From Nocardioides luteus (GTDB taxonomy: Bacteria > Actinomycetota > Actinomycetes > Propionibacteriales > Nocardioidaceae), in assembly GCF_015752315.1 (NCBI RefSeq), contig NZ_JADOVJ010000001.1:1054001-1118000 (forward strand): 64,000 bases of DNA, in the 5' to 3' direction. Positions 1 through 8,257 of the stretch are shown piece after piece (within the stretch, counting starts at the first letter, position 1; each line of letters begins with the position of its first letter). A model generated the notes under the pieces. That model was given only the letters and a program-made list of their open reading frames with translations. It did not search any database and was not told the DNA's origin. A program made the position numbers and the translations under genes.

Positions 1-530
1 GGGAGGCGGTCGAGGCGGGTGCGCGGATCTTCAAGGCGCACGTCCAGGTCGGCGACTACGACCCCAACTCGCCGCTGCTGGACCCGGTCTGGGAGGTGCT
101 GTCGGAGTCGCGTACGCCGCTGGTGATCCACTCCGGTCACGGGCCCGCTCCGGGGCGGTTCACCGGGCCGGCCGGGATGGAGGCGCTGCTCGGGCGCTAT
201 CCCGATCTGGTGGTGATCGTCGCCCACATGGGGCTGCCGGACTACGCGCGGTTCCTCGACCTGGTGGAGAAGTACGACGGGGTGCACCTGGACACGACGA
301 TGGCGTTCACCGCGTTCACCGAGGCTTCGACGCCGTTCCCGGCCGAGGAGTTGCCGCGGCTGAAGGCGCTGGGGGAGCGGGTGCTCTTCGGGAGCGACTT
401 CCCGAACATCCCCTACCCCTACCTGGAGGCGGTCGACGGGGTGCTCGGCCTCGGGCTCGGGGACGAATGGGCGCGCGGGGTGCTCCACCAGAACGCCGCG
501 CGACTCTTCGGACCGCCCTCGGGCAGCTAG
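1..530 (+). CDS. amidohydrolase family protein, C-terminal part (5' end outside window)
   Basis: The reading frame is open from base 3 to a TAG at 528-530, so the gene begins upstream of the window. The visible part reads as the C-terminal half of an amidohydrolase-2 type TIM-barrel hydrolase. A histidine-rich strand (VIHSGHG), a second conserved histidine (VAHMGLPDY) and the late metal-binding aspartate strand (FGSDFPN) appear in the usual order. The family hydrolyses or decarboxylates small cyclic or carboxylated substrates with a bound metal, and the substrate cannot be told from this piece. Its stop overlaps by four bases the stop of the opposing glycosyltransferase gene. Confidence 0.85.
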   Translation, partial: EAVEAGARIFKAHVQVGDYDPNSPLLDPVWEVLSESRTPLVIHSGHGPAPGRFTGPAGMEALLGRYPDLVVIVAHMGLPDYARFLDLVEKYDGVHLDTTMAFTAFTEASTPFPAEELPRLKALGERVLFGSDFPNIPYPYLEAVDGVLGLGLGDEWARGVLHQNAARLFGPPSGS

Positions 531-1642
531 GCGACAGCGGTCTCGTCGTAGCTGTCGGTGAGGATCTGGACGATGTCGGGAACCCCGAGCGCGAGCCGGT
601 TGAACCGGGGCGACTCGGCGGCGACGACCAGGTGCTTGGCGAGCTCGATCTCGTCGCGGGCCCACGGGATCAGCCCGGCGCGGTCCAGGTTGGCCGAGTT
701 GGCGGCGCCGTGGCCGGAGATCGAGCGGTAGGTGATCACCGGCGTGCCCGAGGCCAGGGCCTCGAGCGAGGTGAAGCCGCCGGCGTTCTGGACGACGCAG
801 TCGCTGGTCGCCATCAGGGCGCGTACGTCGGTGCGCCAGCCGAGCGCCACCACGCCGGGGATCCGCTCCAGGCGGCGCTTGAGACAGGGGTCGGTCGCGC
901 AGAGCACGATCGGGGTCATGTCGCTGTGCTCGAGGATGTCGCGGGCAGTCTGCTCGAGCGCACCGGCGCCCAGCGAACCGCCGGTGACCAGCGCCCGCGG
1001 ACCCTTCAGGTCGAGGTCCGCCAGGGGGTCGGGGAAGACCTGCCCCGGGACGTACTCCGCACCCGGCGGGACGAGCGGCTGGACCACCGCCGCGTTGCCG
1101 CCGAGCATGCGCGCCTCGCGGGCGGCGACGTCGTGGATGGCGAGGTTGAGGTCGATGCCGGGGTTGATCCACAGCGCCGGGACCGCGGCGTCGGTCAGGT
1201 AGGTGACGGCAGGGACGGTGAGCTGTCCGGTGGAGCGCAGGTGTCCGATGACCTGGGAGCAGAACGGGTGCGTGGAGATGACCAGGTCCGCGCCGTGCAT
1301 GGCCTCGGTGATCTTGCGGGTGGAGAGGCGGAGGAACCGGTTGAACGGCTTGTGGAGCGGGCGTCCCGGCATCACGAGGCTCATCGTGGTGCCCCAGGAG
1401 TCGGGGCTGACCTGGAGCTGCATCTTGTAGCCGACCTTCAGGCTGTGCCCGAGCCGCCAGGGCATCAGGTCGACGAAGTCGAAGATCTCGACGTCGCATC
1501 CGGCCTCTCCGAGTGCTCGTGAGATCTCCCGGGAGGCCGAGTTGTGGCCGGCGCCGTAGCTCGCCGAGATGATCGCCACGCGAGGTGTCGCGCCTGGCCG
1601 GAGTGGGAGGAGGGGCCTGAGCCGCTCCGAGTCGATGGACAT
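527..1642 (-). CDS. glycosyltransferase, MGDG synthase/GT28-like
   Basis: This is a GT-B fold glycosyltransferase of about 371 residues, related to monogalactosyldiacylglycerol synthases and MurG. The N-terminal acceptor-domain signature YGAGHN is at residues 29-34. The C-terminal nucleotide-sugar half carries VTGGSLGAGALE, followed by the donor-binding run QNAGGFTSLEALASGTPVI. Such enzymes transfer a sugar from UDP to a lipid acceptor at the inner membrane face. I chose the ATG at 1642 (MSIDSE), because the 16 upstream residues that would start at 1690 are Arg/Ser/Thr-rich and not family-like. It is divergent from the methylase gene and shares a short intergenic region with it. The acceptor is unknown. 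Confidence 0.82.
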   Translation of the reverse strand: MSIDSERLRPLLPLRPGATPRVAIISASYGAGHNSASREISRALGEAGCDVEIFDFVDLMPWRLGHSLKVGYKMQLQVSPDSWGTTMSLVMPGRPLHKPFNRFLRLSTRKITEAMHGADLVISTHPFCSQVIGHLRSTGQLTVPAVTYLTDAAVPALWINPGIDLNLAIHDVAAREARMLGGNAAVVQPLVPPGAEYVPGQVFPDPLADLDLKGPRALVTGGSLGAGALEQTARDILEHSDMTPIVLCATDPCLKRRLERIPGVVALGWRTDVRALMATSDCVVQNAGGFTSLEALASGTPVITYRSISGHGAANSANLDRAGLIPWARDEIELAKHLVVAAESPRFNRLALGVPDIVQILTDSYDETAVA

Positions 1643-1756
1643 GCGCCGGATTCTGTACGCACGGTGTGACGTTGTGGTGAACGGGGGCACCCCGACGCGT
1701 CACTCTTCACCATCGGTTCGCCTCCCCGAACCTGCGGGCGTTCTAAGGTTCATCCT

Positions 1757-3970
1757 GTGATCACGGCCCGAGGACTGCGCACCCGTGCGCGGTCGGCCGT
1801 GGCCGAGCTGGGCGGCGGCCCCTCGGCGGTGGTCGCGGTGATGCGCCGGGTCGTGGCGGCGTTCGCGGAGGAGCGGGGCATGGTGCTCACCGACTCCGCG
1901 CTCGACGAAGCGGGGCTGCTCGTGCCTGCCGCGGACCATCCGCTGCCGGATCATCTGCTGTCGAACTATCTGTTCCCGGACGGGATGGGAGCGGACGACC
2001 TGGTCCTGGAGGAGATCGGCTACGTCTACGAGGCGCTGCTCGAGGACTCCTCCCGGCGCGACAACGGCGCCCACTACACCCCGCCCGAGCTCGCCGACGA
2101 GGTCGTCGCGCACACCCTGGCGCCGATCGCCGCCCCGGACGCGACGGTGGTCGACATCGCCGCCGGGACCGGTGTCTTCCTCCTCGCCTCCGCCCGCTAC
2201 CTCGCGACGTCGTGCCGGCTGCCGATGGCCGAGGTCGTCGGCAGATGTCTCTACGGCGCCGACATCGACCCGGTCGCGGTCGACCTCGCGAAGCTGTCGC
2301 TCTGGCTGCTCTGCGAGGACCCCTCGCTCCCGCTGACCTTCCTCGACGACCGGATCCTGTGCGGCAACTCGCTGGTCGGGCTGGTCGACGCCGAGGATCT
2401 GCCTGCCGGCCTCGGCGACCCGAAGGCCTACGCCGATGCGATGGTCGCGGTCGCGCTGCCGCTGGGCGGCCGGCCGGGGAAGCGGCTCGAGGAGGCGTAC
2501 GCAGCGCTGGGCCGCGCCCGGCGTCTTCCCGTTCCCGCGGTCCGGCCGATCCACTGGGCGCTGGTCGCCCCCGAGGTGATGGCGCGCGGCGGCTTCGACG
2601 CGGTGGTCGGCAACCCGCCCTACCTCGGTGTGAAGCGGGTGCGCGACGCGATCGGCCAGCAGCTGCGCGACTATCTCGCGCACACGCTCGCCGCCGGCAC
2701 GACGAGGCGGGCCGACTACGTCATCTACTTCCTGCTCCGCGCCGCCGCCCTCAGCCGAGGCGAGATCGGGCTGATCACGACCGACTCGATCAGCGAGGGC
2801 GACACCGCACGGTTCGGGCTCGGCGCGCTCCTCGACCGCGGCTGGCAGGTCGCCCGGGCGGAGCGGTCGGCCCCGTGGCCGACGGCAGGGGTGCGGTTCG
2901 CGAAGATCTGGCTCACCACCCGGCCGCTCGACAGCGCGTGGCTCGACGGCCGCGAGGTCCCCGCGATCACCGGGACGCTCGAGGACGGCTTCTCGCTCCC
3001 GGAGCCGGCGCGGCTGGACCTCGACGTCCCGCTGCCCCACGGCTACCAGGGCACGATCGTGCTCGGGCGCTCGCTCGTGCTGACCCCGTCCGACGCGCAG
3101 AAGCTCGGTGCCGGGCCCCTCGGTCACACGGTGCGGCCCTATCTGAGCGGCGAGGACCTGGTCACTCCGTGCGGCTCGACCGCCTCCCGCTTCGTGCTCG
3201 ACCTCGGCAAGCTGGGGCTCGAGGAGCTCGCCGAGGACCGCGCGCTCGCACGCCTGGTGCGGTCCAAGGTGCGGGCCGAGCGCCGCCGCCAGTTCGTGAA
3301 GTACCCCCAGCTGAAGGAGCGCTGGTGGGGCTTCCTCAGCCCGGTCGACGAGCTCTACCGCGACGCCGCCGGGCTGTCGCACGTCATCGCGTTCAGCAAG
3401 CACAGCAAGCACCTGTGGCCGGTGCTGGTCGGTGCCGACCATGTCTTCTCCAACGGTCTGGTCGTCTACCCGACGCAGGATGCGGCTGCGTACGCGTTCC
3501 TGGCCTCGGACCTCCACCGCGTCTGGGCGATGCGCGCGGGCGGCACCATGCTCAACACCGCCTACCGCTACAACCCCTCGCGCCTGCGCGCCACCTACCC
3601 GTTCCCTGCGGATCTCGCGCCGCTCGGTCCGGCCGGGGAAGCGCTCCTGGCGGCCCTGGACCGGGTCGGTGGCGAGCGTCGGCTCGGGATCACCGGCGTA
3701 CTCAACCTCGTCGGCGACCCCGGCGCCCGGGATCCCGCCACCGCCGCCCTCCGGCAGGCCATCGCCGACGTCAACCACGCCACCGCCCGCCTCCACGGCA
3801 TCGACGAGTCCCTGGCCACCCCCGACTTCACGCCCTCCGGCTTCGGCCTGACCCCTACCCGACAACGGGCTCTCATGGCGGCCCTGATCGACCAGAACCT
3901 CGCGCTCGCCGAGAAGGCACAAGCGTCGGCCGAGGCGTCAGGTACGTCGGTCGAGACGTCACCCCGGTGA
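1757..3970 (+). CDS. orphan Eco57I-type N6-adenine DNA methylase
   Basis: A protein of 737 residues with the gamma-class amino-methyltransferase layout. AHYTPPEL is at 105-112, the SAM-binding motif I DIAAGTGVF at 133-141, an acidic motif II (YGADIDPVA) near 167-174, and the catalytic NPPY at 286-289. A target-recognition-like region follows, and a YPFP segment near residue 613 resembles the end of TaqI-type specificity domains. Family knowledge: Eco57I-type IIG enzymes carry a nuclease domain N-terminal to the methylase. Here only about 100 residues precede the TPPE motif and I see no PD-ExK signature, so it is probably modification-only. The GTG start sits 7 nt after a TAAGGT -10-like hexamer, so the mRNA may be leaderless. 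No restriction partner is adjacent. Confidence 0.82.
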   Translation: MITARGLRTRARSAVAELGGGPSAVVAVMRRVVAAFAEERGMVLTDSALDEAGLLVPAADHPLPDHLLSNYLFPDGMGADDLVLEEIGYVYEALLEDSSRRDNGAHYTPPELADEVVAHTLAPIAAPDATVVDIAAGTGVFLLASARYLATSCRLPMAEVVGRCLYGADIDPVAVDLAKLSLWLLCEDPSLPLTFLDDRILCGNSLVGLVDAEDLPAGLGDPKAYADAMVAVALPLGGRPGKRLEEAYAALGRARRLPVPAVRPIHWALVAPEVMARGGFDAVVGNPPYLGVKRVRDAIGQQLRDYLAHTLAAGTTRRADYVIYFLLRAAALSRGEIGLITTDSISEGDTARFGLGALLDRGWQVARAERSAPWPTAGVRFAKIWLTTRPLDSAWLDGREVPAITGTLEDGFSLPEPARLDLDVPLPHGYQGTIVLGRSLVLTPSDAQKLGAGPLGHTVRPYLSGEDLVTPCGSTASRFVLDLGKLGLEELAEDRALARLVRSKVRAERRRQFVKYPQLKERWWGFLSPVDELYRDAAGLSHVIAFSKHSKHLWPVLVGADHVFSNGLVVYPTQDAAAYAFLASDLHRVWAMRAGGTMLNTAYRYNPSRLRATYPFPADLAPLGPAGEALLAALDRVGGERRLGITGVLNLVGDPGARDPATAALRQAIADVNHATARLHGIDESLATPDFTPSGFGLTPTRQRALMAALIDQNLALAEKAQASAEASGTSVETSPR

Positions 3971-4024
3971 CGTCTCGGCCGACGCGAGTGACGCCTCGGC
4001 CGACCGGGCCGACGCCTCGGCAGG
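3929..4024. repeat. GTCGGCCGAGGCGTCAC-type intergenic repeat cluster, copy 1
   Basis: At least four variants of a motif around CGTCGGCCGAGGCGTCA, or its complement TGACGCCTCGGCCGACG, crowd the end of the methylase gene and the gap before the convergent thioesterase gene. The same motif recurs at 26293-26370, and a short related piece (GGCGAGGCGTCAGGT) is near 59803. Confidence 0.7.
3946..3983. terminator. 18-bp-arm hairpin at convergent gene ends
   Basis: GTCGGTCGAGACGTCACC (3946-3963) pairs with GGTGACGTCTCGGCCGAC (3966-3983), with one mismatch and a 2-nt centre. It contains the methylase stop codon (3968-3970) and precedes the opposing thioesterase stop (4026). It probably works as a bidirectional terminator. 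No T-tract follows. Confidence 0.55.
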
Positions 4025-4025
4025 C

Positions 4026-4874
4026 CTAGACCGGCGTCGCCGGACCACCTTCGACGGGAGCGGTGAAGTCGACGGTGCGCTTGGCGTTGGCGAGGGCGGT
4101 GACGGTGGCGGTGCCGATGGTGCCCTCGCGGTCGAAGACCTCGGCGGTGCCGACGGAGATGCCCTCGTGGGCGACGTGGTCGATGGTGGCGAGGCCGACC
4201 TCCATGCCGGCGGGGCGGCGGGCGAGGGCGAGGGAGATGTCGGTGTTGATCCACTCGACGCCGTTGCTGCCCCAGTTGGTGACCATCGAGGTGGCGTCGG
4301 CGATGGAGGCCACGGTCTGGAACGGGGTCATCGGCTCGCCGGCGACGGTCGGGACCGCGACCTGCCAGGTGACGTGGCGCCCGGCGTTCTGGTGCTTGCC
4401 GAAGTCGTCGGACCAGGGGTTGTCGGAGACGAAGAAGGGTACGTGCGGCTCGGAGGTCGGCGGCGCCACCTCGAGCGGCGGGGGAGTGGCGCGATCGGTC
4501 GCCGACCAGACCTCGCCGGCCGGGTTCTCGCCGGTGAGCAGATAGGTGCAGGTCGCCCGGGCCACCACCTGTTCCGAGCCGTCGCCGGACGACTGGACCA
4601 TCTCGGCGTCGAGCAACGCGATGCGGGGGCCGTTGCGTACGACGCTCGTGCGGATCCTCGTCGGCACCATCCGCGGCGGCCGGAACAGGTCGACGTGGTA
4701 GCGCGACGGCACCAGCTCGGCGGCCCGGCCGAGGACCTCGATCTGGTCCTCGAGGCCGCGGGCGATCAGGCCGCTGGCGGCCACTCCGTGCATGTGGTCG
4801 TCGGCCCACATGCTGCGAGCCATCGGCGTAGGCTCGAAGCCGTCATCGGTGCGCCGGAAGAATGCAAGATCCAT
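4026..4874 (-). CDS. thioesterase-superfamily (double hotdog) protein
   Basis: About 282 residues with two hotdog halves, as in the TesB-like/thioesterase-superfamily proteins of actinobacteria that hydrolyse acyl-CoAs in the cytosol. The N-half includes YHVDLFRPP and VVRNGPRIALLDAEM, typical strands around the long helix. The C-half has TPFQTVASIADATSMVTNWG and VEWINTDISLALAR, which match the acyl-CoA thioesterase second domain. The ATG at 4874 is preferred, and an ATG at 4880 is equally in frame. An operator-like palindrome (4885-4898) lies directly upstream. The chain-length preference is unknown. Confidence 0.75.
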   Translation of the reverse strand: MDLAFFRRTDDGFEPTPMARSMWADDHMHGVAASGLIARGLEDQIEVLGRAAELVPSRYHVDLFRPPRMVPTRIRTSVVRNGPRIALLDAEMVQSSGDGSEQVVARATCTYLLTGENPAGEVWSATDRATPPPLEVAPPTSEPHVPFFVSDNPWSDDFGKHQNAGRHVTWQVAVPTVAGEPMTPFQTVASIADATSMVTNWGSNGVEWINTDISLALARRPAGMEVGLATIDHVAHEGISVGTAEVFDREGTIGTATVTALANAKRTVDFTAPVEGGPATPV

Positions 4875-4884
4875 GAGCACATTC

Positions 4885-4898
4885 TAGAACGTGTCCTA
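4885..4898. promoter_or_regulatory. KstR/TetR-like palindrome at thioesterase promoter
   Basis: TAGAACGTGTCCTA is an imperfect palindrome, one base off the TAGAACnnGTTCTA form known for KstR-type TetR repressors of lipid and steroid genes. It lies 10 bp upstream of the thioesterase start, where a repressor would block transcription. The assignment is from motif shape only. Confidence 0.35.
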
Positions 4899-4944
4899 AC
4901 TTCGGATTCAGTTGCGAAAACCGGTAAATAGTAACGGTTCCGTC

Positions 4945-4973
4945 ATTACAAGTGGCCTAAAACCACGTATCAT
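4945..4973 (+). promoter_or_regulatory. housekeeping promoter of the aldehyde dehydrogenase gene
   Basis: An ATTACA -35-like hexamer (4945-4950) and a TATCAT -10 (4968-4973, five of six consensus bases) are separated by 17 bp. The predicted transcription start near 4980 leaves a leader of about 30 nt with an AGAGGA ribosome site before the ATG at 5009. Confidence 0.5.
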
Positions 4974-5008
4974 CGCACTCAAAGCAGCCCCGATCGAAGA
5001 GGACGACG

Positions 5009-6391
5009 ATGAGCACCACGCCTCCCTACCAGGTGACCGACCCCGCCACGGGTGAAGTGATCGAGACCTTCCCGTTCGCCACCGACGCCGAGGTGGAGGA
5101 GGCGCTGGCGCGGTCCCAGAAGGCGTACGAAGCCTGGCGCGCGACCCCGATCGAGGAGCGCTCCGCGATCGTGAAGCGCGCCGCGGACCTCTTCACCGAG
5201 CGCGCCGCGGAGCTCGGCTCGATCATCCGCACCGAGATGGGCAAGAAGACCTCCTCGGGCGCGGGCGAGGCGGAGTTCTCCGGCGAGATCACCGCCTACT
5301 ACGCCGACCACGGCCCCGAGCTCCTCAAGGAGACCGACCTGCCCGGCCACGAGGGCAAGGCCGTCATCCAGCGCCTCCCGCTCGGCCCGGTCCTCGGCGT
5401 GATGCCGTGGAACTACCCCTACTACCAGGTCGCCCGCTTCGCCGCGCCCAACCTGGTCGCCGGCAACACCGTGATCCTCAAGCACGCCGAGAACTGCCCG
5501 CGCTCCTCGGCCGCGATCGCGAAGATCTTCGAGGACGCCGGCCTTCCCGAGGGCGTCTACCAGAACCTCTACGCCACCCACGAGCAGATCGCCACGATGA
5601 TCGCCGACCCGCGGGTCCGCGCGGTCTCCCTGACCGGCTCCGAGCGCGCCGGCACGGCGGTCGCCGAGGCCGCCGGCCGCAACCTGAAGAAGGTCGTCCT
5701 CGAGCTCGGCGGCTCCGACCCCTACATCATCCTCGACTCCGACGACATCGACGAGGCCGCCGAGACCGCCTGGGCGACCCGGATGGAGAACGTCGGCCAG
5801 GTCTGCAACGGCAACAAGCGGATGATCGTGAACGAGGGCGTCTACGACGACTTCGTCGCGGCCCTCACCAAGCGCGCCGCCGCGATGAAGCCGCTCGAGG
5901 GGGAGGACGGCGACGACACCGTCTACTCCCCGCTGGTGGCCCGCAAGGCGGCCGAGGCGCTGCGCGCGCAGATCCAGGACGCGGTCGACAAGGGCGCCAC
6001 GCTCCACGCCGGCGGCGAGATCTCCGACGGCCCCGACGCGTTCTTCGCACCCGCCGTCCTCACCGACGTCACCCCCGAGATGCGCGCCTACACCGAGGAG
6101 CTCTTCGGCCCGGTCGCCGTGGTCTACAAGGTGAGCACGGACGAGGAGGCCGTCGAGCTGGCCAACGCGGTCGAGTACGGCCTCGGCGGTGCCGTCTTCT
6201 CCACCGACGAGGCTCGCGCGATCGCCGTCGCCCAGCAGCTCGACGTCGGCATGGCCAACGTCAACACCCCGGCCGGCGAGGGCGCCGACGTCCCCTTCGG
6301 CGGCACCAAGCGCTCCGGCTTCGGCCGCGAGCTCGGCCCGCTCGGGATCGACGAGTTCCTCAACAAGCGCCTGTTCTACGTCGAGCGCTGA
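5009..6391 (+). CDS. NAD(P)-dependent aldehyde dehydrogenase, succinate-semialdehyde type
   Basis: A 460-residue aldehyde dehydrogenase of full family length. The general base is Glu232 in LELGGSDPY and the nucleophile is Cys266 in GQVCNGNKR. PWNYPYY (near 133) and SLTGSERAG (near 207) form the cofactor-binding fold. Sequence style matches actinobacterial NAD-dependent succinate-semialdehyde dehydrogenases, which oxidise succinate semialdehyde to succinate in GABA and related catabolism. An alternative is alpha-ketoglutarate semialdehyde, which would be the missing last step of the pentose cassette at 39-48 kb, but there is no linkage to support it. It is monocistronic with its own promoter. 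Confidence 0.83.
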   Translation: MSTTPPYQVTDPATGEVIETFPFATDAEVEEALARSQKAYEAWRATPIEERSAIVKRAADLFTERAAELGSIIRTEMGKKTSSGAGEAEFSGEITAYYADHGPELLKETDLPGHEGKAVIQRLPLGPVLGVMPWNYPYYQVARFAAPNLVAGNTVILKHAENCPRSSAAIAKIFEDAGLPEGVYQNLYATHEQIATMIADPRVRAVSLTGSERAGTAVAEAAGRNLKKVVLELGGSDPYIILDSDDIDEAAETAWATRMENVGQVCNGNKRMIVNEGVYDDFVAALTKRAAAMKPLEGEDGDDTVYSPLVARKAAEALRAQIQDAVDKGATLHAGGEISDGPDAFFAPAVLTDVTPEMRAYTEELFGPVAVVYKVSTDEEAVELANAVEYGLGGAVFSTDEARAIAVAQQLDVGMANVNTPAGEGADVPFGGTKRSGFGRELGPLGIDEFLNKRLFYVER

Positions 6392-6444
6392 GCTGGGCTG
6401 AGCACACCTGAGCGGTCGCGCCGGACTCTGCGAGAATCCTGTGC

Positions 6445-7203
6445 GTGGCTGAGAAGGTGACCTTCAAGAGTACGTCCGGACCCATGCTGGCCGGTCTCAT
6501 CGACCTGCCCGAGGGTGAGGTGCGTGGCTGGGGAGTGTTCAGCCACGGCTTCACCCTCGGGAAGGACTCTCCGGCCGCCGCGCGGATCTGCAAGCAGCTG
6601 GCCGCCGAGGGCATCGGGATGCTGCGCTTCGACAACCTCGGGCTCGGTGACTCCGAGGGAGACTGGGGCGACGGCTCCTTCACCCACAAGGTCGCCGACA
6701 CCGTCGAGGCCACCCGCTTCATGGCCGAGCGCGGCACCCCGTCCGAGCTCCTCGTCGGCCACTCCTTCGGCGGTGCGGCGGTCCTGGCCGCGGCCAGCGA
6801 GGCGGTCGGGGTCGACGCCGTCGCCACCGTCGGCGCCCCGTTCCAGCCGGCCCACGTCGAGCACAACTACGACGCCGTGCTCTCCCGGGTCATGGAGGAC
6901 GGCGAGGCGCCGTGGATGGCCGGCGGCAAGTCGCTGACCCTGCGCAAGGCCTTCGTCCATGACGTACGCCGCGCCGACCTGCGCCACAAGATCATGCAGC
7001 TCAAGAAGCCGCTCCTGGTCATGCACAGCCCCACCGACACCACGGTCGGCATCGAGAACGCCTCCGACATCTTCAACACCGCCCGCCACCCGCGCTCCTT
7101 CGTGGCGCTCGAGGGCTCCGACCACCTCCTCACGAAGCGCGGCCAGGCCCAGCGCGCCGCGCGGATCATCTCGGCGTGGGCGGACCAGTATCTGAACGAC
7201 TGA
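6445..7203 (+). CDS. alpha/beta hydrolase
   Basis: A 252-residue serine hydrolase of the alpha/beta fold. The nucleophile elbow is GHSFGG (Ser107), the acid is probably the Asp in HSPTDTTVG, and the histidine is in GSDHLL near the C-terminus. An oxyanion-hole HGF segment lies at 34-36. The closest style is the hydrolase domain found alone or fused to OsmC in actinobacteria, and the substrate is unknown. The GTG start lies 7 nt after a GAGAAT -10-like hexamer, suggesting a leaderless transcript. Confidence 0.78.
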   Translation: MAEKVTFKSTSGPMLAGLIDLPEGEVRGWGVFSHGFTLGKDSPAAARICKQLAAEGIGMLRFDNLGLGDSEGDWGDGSFTHKVADTVEATRFMAERGTPSELLVGHSFGGAAVLAAASEAVGVDAVATVGAPFQPAHVEHNYDAVLSRVMEDGEAPWMAGGKSLTLRKAFVHDVRRADLRHKIMQLKKPLLVMHSPTDTTVGIENASDIFNTARHPRSFVALEGSDHLLTKRGQAQRAARIISAWADQYLND

Positions 7204-7211
7204 GTCGTAGC

Positions 7212-7228
7212 GCCGGACCGGGTCCGGC
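7212..7228 (+). terminator. short hairpin after hydrolase gene
   Basis: GCCGGAC and GTCCGGC form a 7-bp stem with a 3-nt loop just after the hydrolase stop at 7203. There is no T-tract, so termination is only possible. Confidence 0.3.
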
Positions 7229-7286
7229 CTCGGATAGGTTCGGCTCATCAGGCGGCGACACCGTCGTCGAACGACGCGGAGGGCAG

Positions 7287-7976
7287 ATGAGCAAGAAGCC
7301 GAAGTTCCCGGTCAAGGAGCTGATCAAGGCAGGTCCGGCGGCGCCGCAGGTGCTGGTCGGGCACCTGGTGGCCACGCAGGGTCCGGAGATCGCCAGGAAG
7401 GTCGCCGCGGACCGCGAGGAGCCCGGCTTCGACACCGAGGCGTACGTCGACGAGCTGATCAGGAAGCACCGCTGGCTCGCCCGCCTGCAGGGCGCCGGCG
7501 GTGGCGCGATGATCGCGGTCGCCGAGGTGCCGGCCGTCATCGGCGGTCCCGCGGCTGTCGTGGCCGCGGCCGGCACGGCGATCCTCGGGGACCTGGTCGC
7601 CCTGGCGTGGATCGAGCAGCGGCTGGTGATGCACATCGCCGCGGCGTACGGGCAGGATCTGGAGGACCCGGCCCGGATCGACGAGTTCCTCAGGCTCGCC
7701 GGCGTGGAGCTGCTCTTCGCCGGCGGCGGCAGTGCGGCCGGCACCGCGGGCAGCCGGTTCGGCGTCCGTGCCGCCTCCCGCTGGGCGGCCAACAAGACCG
7801 TCGAGGCGACCAAGGGGATGGCGCAGCTCGTCGGTGCCCGGGTGGCCCGGCGTGTCTTCCTGCGCGGCATCCCGGTGCTCAACATCCCGCTCGGCGTGGT
7901 GCTCTCGGACACCGCCACCAAGCGTCTCGGACGGCGCGCACGCGAGTTCTACCGGGCGCGTCCGCGGCCTGCCTGA
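7287..7976 (+). CDS. EcsC family protein
   Basis: A 229-residue protein resembling the EcsC family of small membrane-associated proteins, whose biochemical role is poorly defined. A glycine/alanine-rich hydrophobic stretch (about 70-105, with a GGPAAVVAAAGTAILGD core) is followed by the conserved WIEQRLVMHIAAAYGQDL region. A second hydrophobic segment near the C-terminus contains RGIPVLNIPLGVVLSD. The ATG at 7287 follows GGAGGGCAG and gives the family-like N-terminus. A longer in-frame opening from 7176 overlaps the upstream gene and looks spurious. It probably works at the membrane; the function is not known. Confidence 0.72.
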   Translation: MSKKPKFPVKELIKAGPAAPQVLVGHLVATQGPEIARKVAADREEPGFDTEAYVDELIRKHRWLARLQGAGGGAMIAVAEVPAVIGGPAAVVAAAGTAILGDLVALAWIEQRLVMHIAAAYGQDLEDPARIDEFLRLAGVELLFAGGGSAAGTAGSRFGVRAASRWAANKTVEATKGMAQLVGARVARRVFLRGIPVLNIPLGVVLSDTATKRLGRRAREFYRARPRPA

Positions 7977-8257
7977 CACGCATGTTTGATCAATCGACAG
8001 AAAACACCGAACGAGACTTCCACTAACGGGTGTGGGTGGGGTTACACTCGCTGCAAGCGCCCGGCTCGTGGACGTTCGTCGTGGGGACCGAACGAGTCAC
8101 TGCCCGGTCGATGAGGCGCCGATCGCGGGTATCCGCTGTTGTACGCGGTCGTCAGTCGTCAGCCATCGACCTGCGCGAGCCCTGGGAGGGCGACCGGCCG
8201 ATGAGGGTCGGCATTTGGACATGCCACTCACCCGTGCGTGGCCCAAGGAGGATTCAG
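7977..8257 (+). promoter_or_regulatory. 281-nt region: promoter and long 5' leader of the helicase gene
   Basis: This gap has no convincing gene. A TACACT -10-like hexamer near 8045-8050 would start a transcript around 8057, giving a leader of about 200 nt. The leader contains several short GC-rich inverted repeats and ends in a strong AAGGAGG (8245-8251) before a TTG start. The layout suggests post-transcriptional control, but I recognise no known RNA family. Confidence 0.4.

Noticed and set aside
1700..3922. 740-codon open frame opposite the methylase gene
   Set aside because: The methylase strand has all catalytic motifs. The opposite product is repetitive Arg/Glu/Val-rich with no fold signature.
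8030..8257. N-terminal extension of the helicase to 8030
   Set aside because: The extra 76 residues have no ribosome site and read as basic low-complexity sequence. AAGGAGG before TTG 8258 decides the start.
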